Virus record (IMG/VR): IMGVR_UViG_3300033146_000128 | Coordinates: 1 to 21,657 of that record | Source: a virus | Length of the DNA: 21,657 nt | Reading direction: 5' to 3' (one strand) | Shown here: positions 7,127 to 15,227 of the stretch, piece after piece | Layout of the letters: each line of letters starts with the position of its first letter | How positions within the stretch are numbered: the first letter of the stretch is position 1 | Position numbers and translations under genes: made by a program | Notes under the pieces: model-generated | What the model was told of the DNA's origin: nothing | What the model saw: only the letters and a program-made list of their open reading frames with translations | Database searches by the model: none

Positions 7127-7624
7127 TTATGGTAAGTCTATAATAGATATATTATCTATATCTGTCAATTTTTTAATATATATTTCTTCTTCTGTGATTA
7201 TTTGTCCTGTAGAAGAATCAAAGAAATTACCAGAAGATGGATTCCATAATGCTTTAGTATCTGGGTCAAGATAATTCCCTGTTGAAATATCATAATCTAA
7301 ACCTATACTACTATCTTGATTGACTGGTATTTGTCTAGTTTTATCTGTTGATAAATATTCTCGGTATTTGCTGTGTATAAATGTAAGAGGATCTGATCCG
7401 TCTAATTCTCTAATATATCGAAAATCTAAATATTCGGGCACTTCTAAAATATTAGATATTTTATATTCTTTATTTTCTGTATATGAATCTCTTGATGTGT
7501 ATACATAAGGTATAGTGTGTATTGATTTACCATTAGGATCTACACTATAGTAAAATCTAAAATACAAAGAATTTACTTCTAAATTTCCTAAAATTTCTAC
7601 TGACGAATCTATTAATAATGCCAT
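7127..7624 (-). CDS. Uncharacterised late protein with S-T-G repeat segment
   Basis: 165 residues, not recognised. Residues 1-105 look like a mixed beta domain (MALLIDSSVEILGNLEVNSLYF..., later LDFRYIRELDGSD). Residues 110-142 contain three short related units, DISTGNYLDPDTKALWNP, SSGNFFD and SSTGQII. This pattern of D/S-S-T-G followed by an aromatic or leucine and D is seen in extended linkers of virion proteins. No signal peptide or membrane helix is visible. It follows the S74 fibre gene by 41 bases and is the last gene before the palindromic terminator, so it may be a partner of the fibre such as an assembly factor or connector. In T4 gene 13 lies just before gene 14, but this product is half the size of gp13 (309 residues) and shows no similarity that I can see. 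Confidence 0.75.
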   Translation of the reverse strand: MALLIDSSVEILGNLEVNSLYFRFYYSVDPNGKSIHTIPYVYTSRDSYTENKEYKISNILEVPEYLDFRYIRELDGSDPLTFIHSKYREYLSTDKTRQIPVNQDSSIGLDYDISTGNYLDPDTKALWNPSSGNFFDSSTGQIITEEEIYIKKLTDIDNISIIDLP

Positions 7625-7634
7625 AATTTTTTAA

Positions 7635-7650
7635 GTTTATATTATATATA
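7635..7650 (-). promoter_or_regulatory. Putative late-promoter-like A/T motif before the 165-residue gene
   Basis: The minus-strand sequence TATATATAATATAAAC is closely similar to the motif at 10683-10698 (GATATATATAATAAAC). It ends ten bases before the ATG at 7624 in a 41-base gap that has no other obvious content. Confidence 0.28.
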
Positions 7651-7665
7651 TTGTTTGTTTTATAA

Positions 7666-8031
7666 TCATTTATAAATGCCCAATTTTAAAAATATTTTTT
7701 TAAGATCTTTTTCTAAATCAGAAATACGTTTTTCTTGGGATTTTATTGTTTTTTCTTGGGATTTTATTTTATCATTCAATTCTCTGATAGCAGCTGTATT
7801 GTATGGAATTATTTCTTGATATCTAATTGTTTTATATTTTCCTTTTTGGCCAATTATTTCATGTTCAACTACAACTTCAGGGATAATATGTTCAACTTCT
7901 TGAGCTACAAATCCTATATGAACATCATCTCTATCTATAAATTTATATTCTATTGGGTTTAGTTTCAATACTTTATTTAAAGCTTTGCTTGGTATAATAT
8001 AATTTACATCTTTCTTTAATCTAATATCTGA
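7666..8031 (-). other. S74 intramolecular chaperone domain, predicted self-cleavage before Ser871
   Basis: This segment encodes residues 871-991 of the fibre. The Ser-Asp-Ile-Arg-Leu-Lys signature and the downstream GFVAQEVE motif are the two hallmarks of the family. The predicted released fragment has 121 residues and ends in a ~40-residue coiled coil suited to trimerisation. Confidence 0.88.
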
Positions 8032-10641
8032 TAAAGTAGAAGAAAATGCAACGATATCTCCTTTTGCGTGAAATGTAGATGCATCCCATCTAAAATTTTC
8101 AACTCCATCTGTAGATAGACTTATTCTGCCTGAAGTTCCTGTGTGAAAGAATCCAGTATTTGTATCACTTAACCAAGTAATAGTTGGGTCCGACGCCGAT
8201 CCATTAACACTTGTTCCTATTGATTTTTTAGTCCATAAATTACCATCAGAACTAAGTTGACCAATTACCCCATGGTTATTTTTCCAAACGAAACCTCTAT
8301 TAGTGCCACCATTCATAACAAAATACATATGATAATCAGTGTCATTAACTAAATTACCGCCCCATGTAGCATCGCTATCAGGAGACATATATATTTTATA
8401 TGAATCACTATTCCAAAATTTAATACCTCTTCCATATCCTTGTCCAACACTATAACCACCATAACTATAAACGGCATTAGTACCTGTATTTCTACATAAT
8501 ATAGCCCCATTAACATCTAATTTATACGCACTTGCAGGAGATGCTATGTTTAAACCAAAAGTACCATCTTTAGATAATACAGCTTTTTGAGTATTATTAG
8601 TATAAAATCTTAATTCTTTATCACTGTCAGTTTTTATTATACCATGACCACCTGTATTAGTTGCAATTGTAAATAAACCATCAGTTGTTCCATCATCTAT
8701 AACTAAACCATTAGCTGAATTAATTTTAACTTTACCAGAAGTTTGAATATTACCATTTACGTCTAATTGTTCAGTTGGTGTGGATGTGCCTATTCCAACT
8801 TTACCATCACCTTTAATTGTTAGCCTATTAACGTTGTTGGTTCTAACAATCAAGTCTGCATTCTGATAGTTGCTCAAGTACAAGTCATCAGATGTAGCTG
8901 ATGGATTACCGAAATACCAATTATCAACACCATCTTTAACCCCTCTTATATAACCTGTTTTTCCTGCTGGGTACCTTAAACTTAATAAATCTCCGCCAGC
9001 TGATCTATTAACAACTAATTGATTATTAACTGTTAATTTACCACTTGTTGAGTCATCCTCATCACTTCTTAAAAATTGTGCTGCATGTACAGTATCCAAA
9101 GTATCTGCATCTAATCCTGAACCTATTCCGACATTACCTTCATGCCATATTTTATTATATGTTTGTGTTCCAATTTTTTTAATATACGCTTCTCCTGGAT
9201 AAGTATCTAATGTAACTTTCCCTAAATAAGCAGAAAGAGTAACATCATTAGATGTTGTTCCATTTCTTCCAAATAGCCATGCTCTACCAGAACCATTATA
9301 AACATTACCTGAAACCAGTGAACCATATCCTTGTTTAGATTGAATATCTACACCTATTCCTGTTGATTCTCCTGTAATTGTTAATCTTCCATTTGAGTCT
9401 CTAGTCATACCTGAACTAGTATCAAATCTGCTTAATGTATTATTCCAAAAAGCAATACCAGTATCTGTTGGGTCATCTTCTCTTGTTGCAACTGATTGTG
9501 TACTTGCATCATCAAATGAAGGCCCTGTTTGTAATGGTGCAGTTCCTACTCTGAACGTTTCATTACTTTCATCATATAAAAATACATAAGGATCTGATGT
9601 ACCTCTATTTACGATTATACCTGATTGCATAGTTGCTGGAGGTGATCCAGTTTCTCCTGTATTTAAATTAATAAATGCACTAGATACATCTATAGTTTCT
9701 ACATCTCTTATATATAAAGATCCATCTATAATAACATCACCAGATACAGTTAATCCGTGATTTATAACTAAACTTCCATCTATAGTACCACCTGTTAATA
9801 ATAAATAATTCCCAGATGGATCTGAGCCATTAAATTTATCATCCACATATTTTTTATGAGTTAGCCAACGGTCATCAGTTGAAGAATATCCTAAATCTTT
9901 ATATCGTGCTCCAACAGAATCTGTATCTTCGATTACTATAGAATCTCCATCACTAGGATCCATTGTGATAGAATATGTTTTTGTTGACTTAGATGTTTTT
10001 AATAAAATTCCATCATAATGATTTAATTCAAAATGATTAGCAATATTATAACCAGTGTTTAAATTAAAGGTCCATAAGTTAAAACCTGTAGGACTTCCCT
10101 GAAAATACGTATCTAATGATGCATCTTTTTTAGCTCTCATATAAAATTGATCATTAGATAATCGTAGAAATGATAAATTATCAACATTATCAGCAGGAGC
10201 TGTCCATAATTGTATTAAATCATTTTCAAAAGTTGCTGTTGTGAAAGTATTTGGTGCAGTTATAACGCTTTTAGAGTTAATTCCATCATAATAAAAAATA
10301 GATGTGTCCCCGTAATTAATATTAAAAGAAGTTGAATCACTAAATAAATCTAATTTGTTACCTATTGACAAAATACTTCCATCAAAATCTAAACTGGAAG
10401 AATAGGAAAATCCATCACTTGATGAATTCATAAAAGGTATCTGAGAAACATCTCCATAATTGACAGAACCCGAGCCCTGGTGAGTAGATATATAATTTTT
10501 GATTGCATTTACTGTAGCTAAAGCAGAAGTATCTTCATAAGGCAGATTTCCGAAATCTGATGAATCTGTGATACCTAAAACTGGTTGAGAGTTTGATGGA
10601 TTACCTAATACTAATCCATTTTTAATTTTGAATTCGTTCAT
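7666..10641 (-). CDS. Trimeric tail fibre with C-terminal S74 self-cleaving intramolecular chaperone
   Basis: 991 residues; probably a host-binding fibre. Residues 275-300 carry the common fibre motif LLLTGGTIDGSLVI. Residues ~300-415 are a module shared with the 942- and 1156-residue fibres (SGIIVNRG, TFRVG, STQSVATRED, RFDTSSG). Residues ~497-527 contain IWHEGNVGIGSGLDADTLD...FLRSD, known from T4-type long tail fibres. VGIGTSTPTEQLDVNG is the repeat typical of beta-rich fibre shafts. The last 121 residues are a peptidase S74/endosialidase-type chaperone: SDIRLKK at 871-877, GFVAQEVEHIIPEVV around 910-924, then a coiled coil (KSQEKTIKSQEKRISDLEKDL). In this family the chaperone trimerises the fibre and cleaves itself off just before the serine, here predicted before Ser871. 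The gene lies behind its own terminator-promoter gap, so it can be transcribed separately from the upstream fibre genes. Confidence 0.9.
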   Translation of the reverse strand: MNEFKIKNGLVLGNPSNSQPVLGITDSSDFGNLPYEDTSALATVNAIKNYISTHQGSGSVNYGDVSQIPFMNSSSDGFSYSSSLDFDGSILSIGNKLDLFSDSTSFNINYGDTSIFYYDGINSKSVITAPNTFTTATFENDLIQLWTAPADNVDNLSFLRLSNDQFYMRAKKDASLDTYFQGSPTGFNLWTFNLNTGYNIANHFELNHYDGILLKTSKSTKTYSITMDPSDGDSIVIEDTDSVGARYKDLGYSSTDDRWLTHKKYVDDKFNGSDPSGNYLLLTGGTIDGSLVINHGLTVSGDVIIDGSLYIRDVETIDVSSAFINLNTGETGSPPATMQSGIIVNRGTSDPYVFLYDESNETFRVGTAPLQTGPSFDDASTQSVATREDDPTDTGIAFWNNTLSRFDTSSGMTRDSNGRLTITGESTGIGVDIQSKQGYGSLVSGNVYNGSGRAWLFGRNGTTSNDVTLSAYLGKVTLDTYPGEAYIKKIGTQTYNKIWHEGNVGIGSGLDADTLDTVHAAQFLRSDEDDSTSGKLTVNNQLVVNRSAGGDLLSLRYPAGKTGYIRGVKDGVDNWYFGNPSATSDDLYLSNYQNADLIVRTNNVNRLTIKGDGKVGIGTSTPTEQLDVNGNIQTSGKVKINSANGLVIDDGTTDGLFTIATNTGGHGIIKTDSDKELRFYTNNTQKAVLSKDGTFGLNIASPASAYKLDVNGAILCRNTGTNAVYSYGGYSVGQGYGRGIKFWNSDSYKIYMSPDSDATWGGNLVNDTDYHMYFVMNGGTNRGFVWKNNHGVIGQLSSDGNLWTKKSIGTSVNGSASDPTITWLSDTNTGFFHTGTSGRISLSTDGVENFRWDASTFHAKGDIVAFSSTLSDIRLKKDVNYIIPSKALNKVLKLNPIEYKFIDRDDVHIGFVAQEVEHIIPEVVVEHEIIGQKGKYKTIRYQEIIPYNTAAIRELNDKIKSQEKTIKSQEKRISDLEKDLKKIFLKLGIYK

Positions 10642-10682
10642 ATTATTAATTTTTTTCTTTCACTATCCTGAAAAATTTAATA

Positions 10683-10698
10683 GTTTATTATATATATC
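10683..10698 (-). promoter_or_regulatory. Putative late-promoter-like A/T motif before the S74 fibre gene
   Basis: The minus-strand sequence GATATATATAATAAAC lies four bases beyond the U-tract of the preceding terminator and 41 bases before the ATG at 10641. A gene directly after a strong terminator needs its own promoter, which makes this the best supported of the five motif sites. Confidence 0.42.
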
Positions 10699-10701
10699 AA
10701 C

Positions 10702-10737
10702 AAAAAAAGAGATGCTTTAATTAAAAAGCATCTCTTT
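10702..10737 (-). terminator. Intrinsic terminator after the 942-residue fibre gene
   Basis: On the minus strand the arm AAAGAGATGCTTT (10737-10725), a six-base loop and its exact complement (10718-10706) form a 13-bp stem, followed at once by seven T (10708-10702). It lies 23 bases after the stop codon of the upstream gene. This is a textbook Rho-independent terminator, ending the first fibre transcription unit. Confidence 0.93.
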
Positions 10738-10760
10738 GAATATTAATAGTTTATTATAAA

Positions 10761-13589
10761 TTAACCAGTAATTATATAATTAATTGTTCCAGCTAATGAT
10801 CCAGATACCCAACTAAATGTAACATCTCCTGATCCATTAATAGAAATCCCGACTTCTACTAAGTCAGTTCCTTCATATACAGAAATATTATAATATCCTT
10901 GAGCTATTTGATGGGTTGCTTGAGTAATAGTAATAGTATCAATACCAGTAGACGAGAAAGATCCAGTGTACTTATGAACTGTAGTTGTACTATCAGCAGC
11001 ATTAATAGTTATAGTAGAACTATCTGATGTAAATGTAACTCCTGTACCAGGTACTAATTGCTTAATTAAAGCAGTTCCCGTAGGACTTTCTTCTGCATAT
11101 ACATTTTTAGCTCCTGTAGCTCCAGAAACTGTAGATGCAACAGCATCAATTTTATCATTAAATGTGTCCCAATCTGTTGAGCTTAAATAACCATCTGTTG
11201 ATGTATTCGCTTGGTCAATTGAAATTGCCATAGTAGATAAAACTTGATCAGCTCCAGATACATTAATAGGACCTGTTCCAGTTGCAGTAACTGCGTCAGT
11301 AAATGCTGTGTCAGATAATTCTCTAACTCCAACAGAACCATCTGTATCGATAACTAATGCAGTATTTTCTGTGGCCATTGTGACCATACTTGAAGTTATA
11401 GCCAGACCTCTGTTTAATACTAATTGATTAGCATTTAATTCTAAATCAGTAGTAGTATCAAATCTATTAGCAGTTGCATTCCAATATGGAATTGCTAAAG
11501 ACCCAGGGGTATTTTCTCTTGTTGCTACTGCTTGAGAATTACCAGGTAATCCTGATTCGTTTTCTATACCAATTCTGAATGTATCAGATGATTCTTCAAA
11601 TACAAACATATAATCATTAGCAGTTCCTCTGTCAATTCTGATACCAGCATATCCTTTAGATACTCCAGCTCCAGTTTCGCCAACGTTTACACTAATAATA
11701 TTATCAGATACATCTAAATCTACAGAATTTATATAAGTTAACGAACCATCTACTGTTAAATTACCGTGGATTTTAGTTTCTCCTGTTATACTAAATACAA
11801 ATCCTTGAGTATTTATATCAGTATTTTGAATTAAATCACCACCTATACCTATTGAATTATCACCACCTGAACCAATTGCTTCTAAACCATTCATATGCTG
11901 AGGAATATTAGCTACCCCTTGTATATCATCACCTTCTATGAATAATGTATTATCATTTGTATCTCTTTTGATTCTGATATCTCCTGAACCGAAAGCAGTT
12001 GCAGAAGCTACAGAAACTAATGAATCTGATGTTATTTCTGCTACATCTACTTTTAATTCATGTGAAGCATTTCTATATACAGATACGTCATTAGTAATAG
12101 ATTTAGAGGTTACAATACCATCAACGATATCATCAGAATCTAATCTAATATTACCAACTCCATCATCAATTTTTGCAAATACTGCATTACCAGCAACTGT
12201 TGATGTATTAGTTATATCTAAATCAAATGCATTAGATGTTTCTGAAATACCAATACCTGCTGTAGGTATTGAATCCCAAACTGCTTTAGCGGTAGGTAAT
12301 TCAGAATCTGTAGATGCTGCTGTAACTGAAGTACTAATAGCATTAACAGTGTTTGAATTCATTGTTAAATTAGCAAGTGTTAAAGTTCCACTGATTGTTG
12401 CATCATTAGATACATTTAATCCAGTTCCTGCCGCAGTAATTGCTAAAGCACCTGTCATTGTATCACCGGCAAGTTCTACGTAATCAGCATCTGATTTAAA
12501 CGCCATACCTCCTAATGTAGTAGTTCCAAGAACTCCATTAATATGAGAAACTATAGTAGTTTGTTCAGATTGAGCCTGTAAACCTGCGAATGTTAATGTG
12601 TTAGCAGCTGTAGTTGTAATAGTTGTAGCTTCAGTTAAAGCAGAGCCTAATCCATATGAACCATCAGTTAAAATTTGAAGACCGTTGCCAGCTCCTCTAT
12701 TAGCTGCTGCTCCAACACCATCAGCGTAAGTCTTAACTGATTGCCAATCTGGAATAGATCTATTGCTATAACTACTAGATGGATAATCTCCCTCGTATTC
12801 TGCAGCATAGGTTCCGCCCCTTGCATCACCATTAATATAGGTTCTACCTGCAATTATTTTAATACTTCCACTTGTCTGAGATCCTAACCTAATTATCTCA
12901 TTTGATCCTTCTCCTCCGGATGCGGCGGATATGACAATCGATTGACTATAATCAGTGCTGTTATTAGCAGCTAAAGTTAATGAATGATAGGTTGAAGTAT
13001 TATCATATTCAAAAATAGCGGTAGATTGATCATATATTGCTAAATCATTTGTATTTAAATCTATACTTGTATCTTTAGATAATATTCCTCCAAATTGAAT
13101 ATCTCCTTCTACTTCATTTAAACCATTGCTAGCTGTAACTCCTGCCGAAATCGCAGAGTCAACTAATGATTTTACTGCTCCTGATGTAGGAATTGCTGTG
13201 TCTAAACTAGAAACTCCGTCTGTTGATGTATCAATAGTAGTAATAGTTACACTATCTAATGCTACTCCACCGGTATTATCAAGGACTAAACCTCCTGTTA
13301 AGGTTCCACCTGCTAATTCTAGGAATTTTCCATCCACTTCTGAACGTGGGTAATAATTTGTAGAGGCTTCCCAGGCCATTGTACCTAAGGTTCTTTCTCT
13401 AACGGAGCCAGTAGCTCCTTCTAAAATCAATGCTCGAGGAGTATCAACTGTTGAAGTTGTTAAAGCTGTAGTAAATTGTAATGCTTTATCTCCTCCTCCT
13501 GCTAATATTAACGATGCGTCGATTGTTAATTGATTATGGGATTCTAAAATTCCATGAAAATCAATCCTTGGTTGTACGTACTTTGCCAT
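10761..13589 (-). CDS. Large modular tail fibre/adhesin
   Basis: 942 residues, low-complexity and rich in Thr, Ser, Asp and Ala with beta rhythm, as in phage fibre shafts. Two internal segments look related: LGTMAWEAS...LELAGGTLTGGLVL (around 71-100) and LGGMAFKSD...VELAGDTMTGALAI (around 357-385). Each contains the phage-fibre motif G-x-T-x-T-G-x-L and is followed by a ...TDxELPTAKAV/TSGAVKS-type helix. Residues ~612-720 are the middle module shared with the 991- and 1156-residue fibres (SGIRIDRG-like, TFRIG, SQAVATREN, RFDTTTD). The last ~70 residues (from HKYTGSF) form a small beta domain ending YIITG that recalls the C-terminus of the 239-residue protein. No S74 chaperone is present, so trimerisation must rely on another domain or a separate factor. 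A classical terminator follows the stop. I infer a structural, receptor-binding role. Confidence 0.82.
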   Translation of the reverse strand: MAKYVQPRIDFHGILESHNQLTIDASLILAGGGDKALQFTTALTTSTVDTPRALILEGATGSVRERTLGTMAWEASTNYYPRSEVDGKFLELAGGTLTGGLVLDNTGGVALDSVTITTIDTSTDGVSSLDTAIPTSGAVKSLVDSAISAGVTASNGLNEVEGDIQFGGILSKDTSIDLNTNDLAIYDQSTAIFEYDNTSTYHSLTLAANNSTDYSQSIVISAASGGEGSNEIIRLGSQTSGSIKIIAGRTYINGDARGGTYAAEYEGDYPSSSYSNRSIPDWQSVKTYADGVGAAANRGAGNGLQILTDGSYGLGSALTEATTITTTAANTLTFAGLQAQSEQTTIVSHINGVLGTTTLGGMAFKSDADYVELAGDTMTGALAITAAGTGLNVSNDATISGTLTLANLTMNSNTVNAISTSVTAASTDSELPTAKAVWDSIPTAGIGISETSNAFDLDITNTSTVAGNAVFAKIDDGVGNIRLDSDDIVDGIVTSKSITNDVSVYRNASHELKVDVAEITSDSLVSVASATAFGSGDIRIKRDTNDNTLFIEGDDIQGVANIPQHMNGLEAIGSGGDNSIGIGGDLIQNTDINTQGFVFSITGETKIHGNLTVDGSLTYINSVDLDVSDNIISVNVGETGAGVSKGYAGIRIDRGTANDYMFVFEESSDTFRIGIENESGLPGNSQAVATRENTPGSLAIPYWNATANRFDTTTDLELNANQLVLNRGLAITSSMVTMATENTALVIDTDGSVGVRELSDTAFTDAVTATGTGPINVSGADQVLSTMAISIDQANTSTDGYLSSTDWDTFNDKIDAVASTVSGATGAKNVYAEESPTGTALIKQLVPGTGVTFTSDSSTITINAADSTTTVHKYTGSFSSTGIDTITITQATHQIAQGYYNISVYEGTDLVEVGISINGSGDVTFSWVSGSLAGTINYIITG

Positions 13590-13622
13590 AAAATTAATTA
13601 TTTTTGTTTTGTTTTTATTTTT

Positions 13623-13640
13623 GTTTTTATATACTATATA
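13623..13640 (-). promoter_or_regulatory. Possible promoter-like A/T motif before the 942-residue fibre gene
   Basis: The minus-strand sequence TATATAGTATATAAAAAC begins the 51-base gap upstream of the ATG at 13589. The rest of the gap is an A-rich leader made of repeated AAAAAC/AAAAAT units. It shares the T/A core ending in AAC with the other four sites but is the weakest match. Confidence 0.22.
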
Positions 13641-14360
13641 TTAAAATCCCAATATAACTATTTCATAATTAACTCCAATATTAGGAGCTTCGTTAAAAAT
13701 AATTATATCTGAATTCAATCCTCGGATTAGACCCGGATAAATAACTTCATTTGTGTTATCAAATACTGTTATATTCTGTCTTAATGTATTTAAGCTATGA
13801 TCTACTACAAAAGATGAAGTAGTTCCATTACCTGTTAATGTTCCATCATAAGCTTTTAATGGATATGATCCATCAATAGCAAAAATACTTCCATCAGTAG
13901 CATAGATAGCACCATTTAATGTATCTATCTTTAATGATTCTAGGGTAATGTGGCCTGCTGTAACATTTGCGTATGTAGATCCATCGAATTTAACTACTTC
14001 TAAATTACCAGAAACGTCTTTTAATATTACTCCATTTTCGTCATTATTTAATTGGAATGTAGCAGATGAAGTACCCGTTAGATTTATAGAAGAATCACTG
14101 TTTAATTTTAACCATGAATCATGAGTTGTGTAATTAGTTTCATCTATTAAAAAATACACTCCATTATTAGCTGTATTAGAATCAGATGTAACAGAAACCA
14201 ACATTCCTTTATATAACCAAATATTATTATTGGTATCTTCCCAGACAGTACTGGAAATTAAATCATTTTTAGTGCCAACTATTATCCTCGCGTCTAATGG
14301 AGCTTTAGTTAAAACTTCAAAATTTGACGAAAAATTAAATGTTCCCTTATTTCTACTCAT
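13641..14360 (-). CDS. Short virion/fibre protein with MSRNKG N-terminal domain
   Basis: 239 residues. Residues 1-84 align without gaps to the N-terminus of the 665-residue protein at 17870-19867, with 51 of 84 positions identical by hand count (MSRNKGTFNF, PLDAR, NIWL, NNG.YFL are invariant). A shared N-terminus on otherwise different proteins suggests a virion-attachment domain. The middle (90-170) is fibre-like beta sequence. Residues 176-239 (FVVDHSLNTLRQNITVFDNT...NYEIVILGF) resemble the small C-terminal beta domain often found on phage fibre and baseplate proteins, with H-x-L followed by a V-x-V-x-D strand. It starts 18 bases after the stop of the 1156-residue fibre gene. It could be a short fibre or a cap/adaptor, and it may be a shortened paralogue of the 665-residue protein. 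Confidence 0.8.
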   Translation of the reverse strand: MSRNKGTFNFSSNFEVLTKAPLDARIIVGTKNDLISSTVWEDTNNNIWLYKGMLVSVTSDSNTANNGVYFLIDETNYTTHDSWLKLNSDSSINLTGTSSATFQLNNDENGVILKDVSGNLEVVKFDGSTYANVTAGHITLESLKIDTLNGAIYATDGSIFAIDGSYPLKAYDGTLTGNGTTSSFVVDHSLNTLRQNITVFDNTNEVIYPGLIRGLNSDIIIFNEAPNIGVNYEIVILGF

Positions 14361-15227
14361 TAAATTTTAAAATTTATTTTAAAATACCAATCTAATTTTG
14401 ATATCACTTCTGTCTGTTCCATTATATACATAATTATCATAACTTATATTTTGACTATGTAAAGTTCTTGTTGTTGATGTTACAGTCCAATGGGTTAATG
14501 AACTAGCTCCAGTTCCCCCTGTATATTCCCAAGTATTAGAAGCAGTACTAAATGTTTGTATACCTGTGATAGATCTATTAGTAGGAGCTCCTGTCCATGC
14601 CTGAGCAATAGAAAATGACTGTTTATTGCCTCCTGTTTCTGGTACCATTTCAATTTCTATATTATTACCAGTTAGCATTGAAACTAATGGCTGTAATGTA
14701 TAAACTGATATAGATGAAGTAGTTGCATACAAAGGATAAACTCCCTCTATCGAGATATTTTTATTTGTAGTAGTTCCTGCATTCAAAGGACTATCTACAT
14801 TATTATTTTTATTATCTTTTGGCTGAGGCCCTTCTTGATATGAAATAGTATTAGTAAAAGCCTGTGTTCCTATATTTATCAAATAACCTGTTATAGTCTG
14901 AACATTAGTTAATGATGTAGAATTAGTATTTACTAATAATGTATTCGAAGATGGATCTGTGTAAGTGTATACACTTGCATCACCAGATCTATAATCTTGG
15001 AATGTTCCATTTACTAAAATTTCCCCTTTGTCTAAAGCTGCAGTAAATGTAATATTTATAGAATCTCCTATTTCTTGTAAAGTATTAACGTTATCAGTAA
15101 ATGTATTATCTGGATTAACATAGGTTGGATTTATGGTAGGAAAAAGTAATTCATCCCACATTTTAATTAATGCATCCCCCTTCAAATCAGATACAGCTGT
15201 GCCTGCTGGTAAACCTCCTACTGTATT
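14109..15227 (-). repeat. Duplicated gene-junction block, copy B (partner at 19616-20712)
   Basis: The block covers the last 282 codons of the 1156-residue gene, an 18-base gap and the first 84 codons of the 239-residue gene. The same arrangement occurs at 19616-20712. Similarity extends through the junction itself: both copies read ATTTTAAAATAA at the stop of the first gene. The duplication therefore crosses a gene boundary. Confidence 0.82.

Noticed and set aside
11938-12483. 181-codon plus-strand frame opposite the 942-residue fibre gene
   Set aside because: Its Thr/Ser/Val/Ala-rich repetitive sequence simply mirrors the repetitive fibre gene, and all neighbouring genes are on the minus strand.
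12668-12853. 61-codon minus-strand frame inside the 942-residue fibre gene
   Set aside because: It overlaps the fibre gene in another frame, has no start signal, and its composition is a frame-shifted echo of the fibre sequence.
7666-13589. CRISPR-like or satellite-like short repeats in the fibre genes
   Set aside because: The recurring CCATCT/GATGCATC words come from repeated Asp-Gly-Ser and Asp-Ala-Ser codons in coding sequence; spacing is irregular and there are no spacers.
13590-13640. A-rich leader repeats as a regulatory RNA or riboswitch
   Set aside because: Only 51 bases, no stable stem, and composed of AAAAAC/AAAAAT runs similar to other starts; better explained as an A-rich translation-initiation leader.
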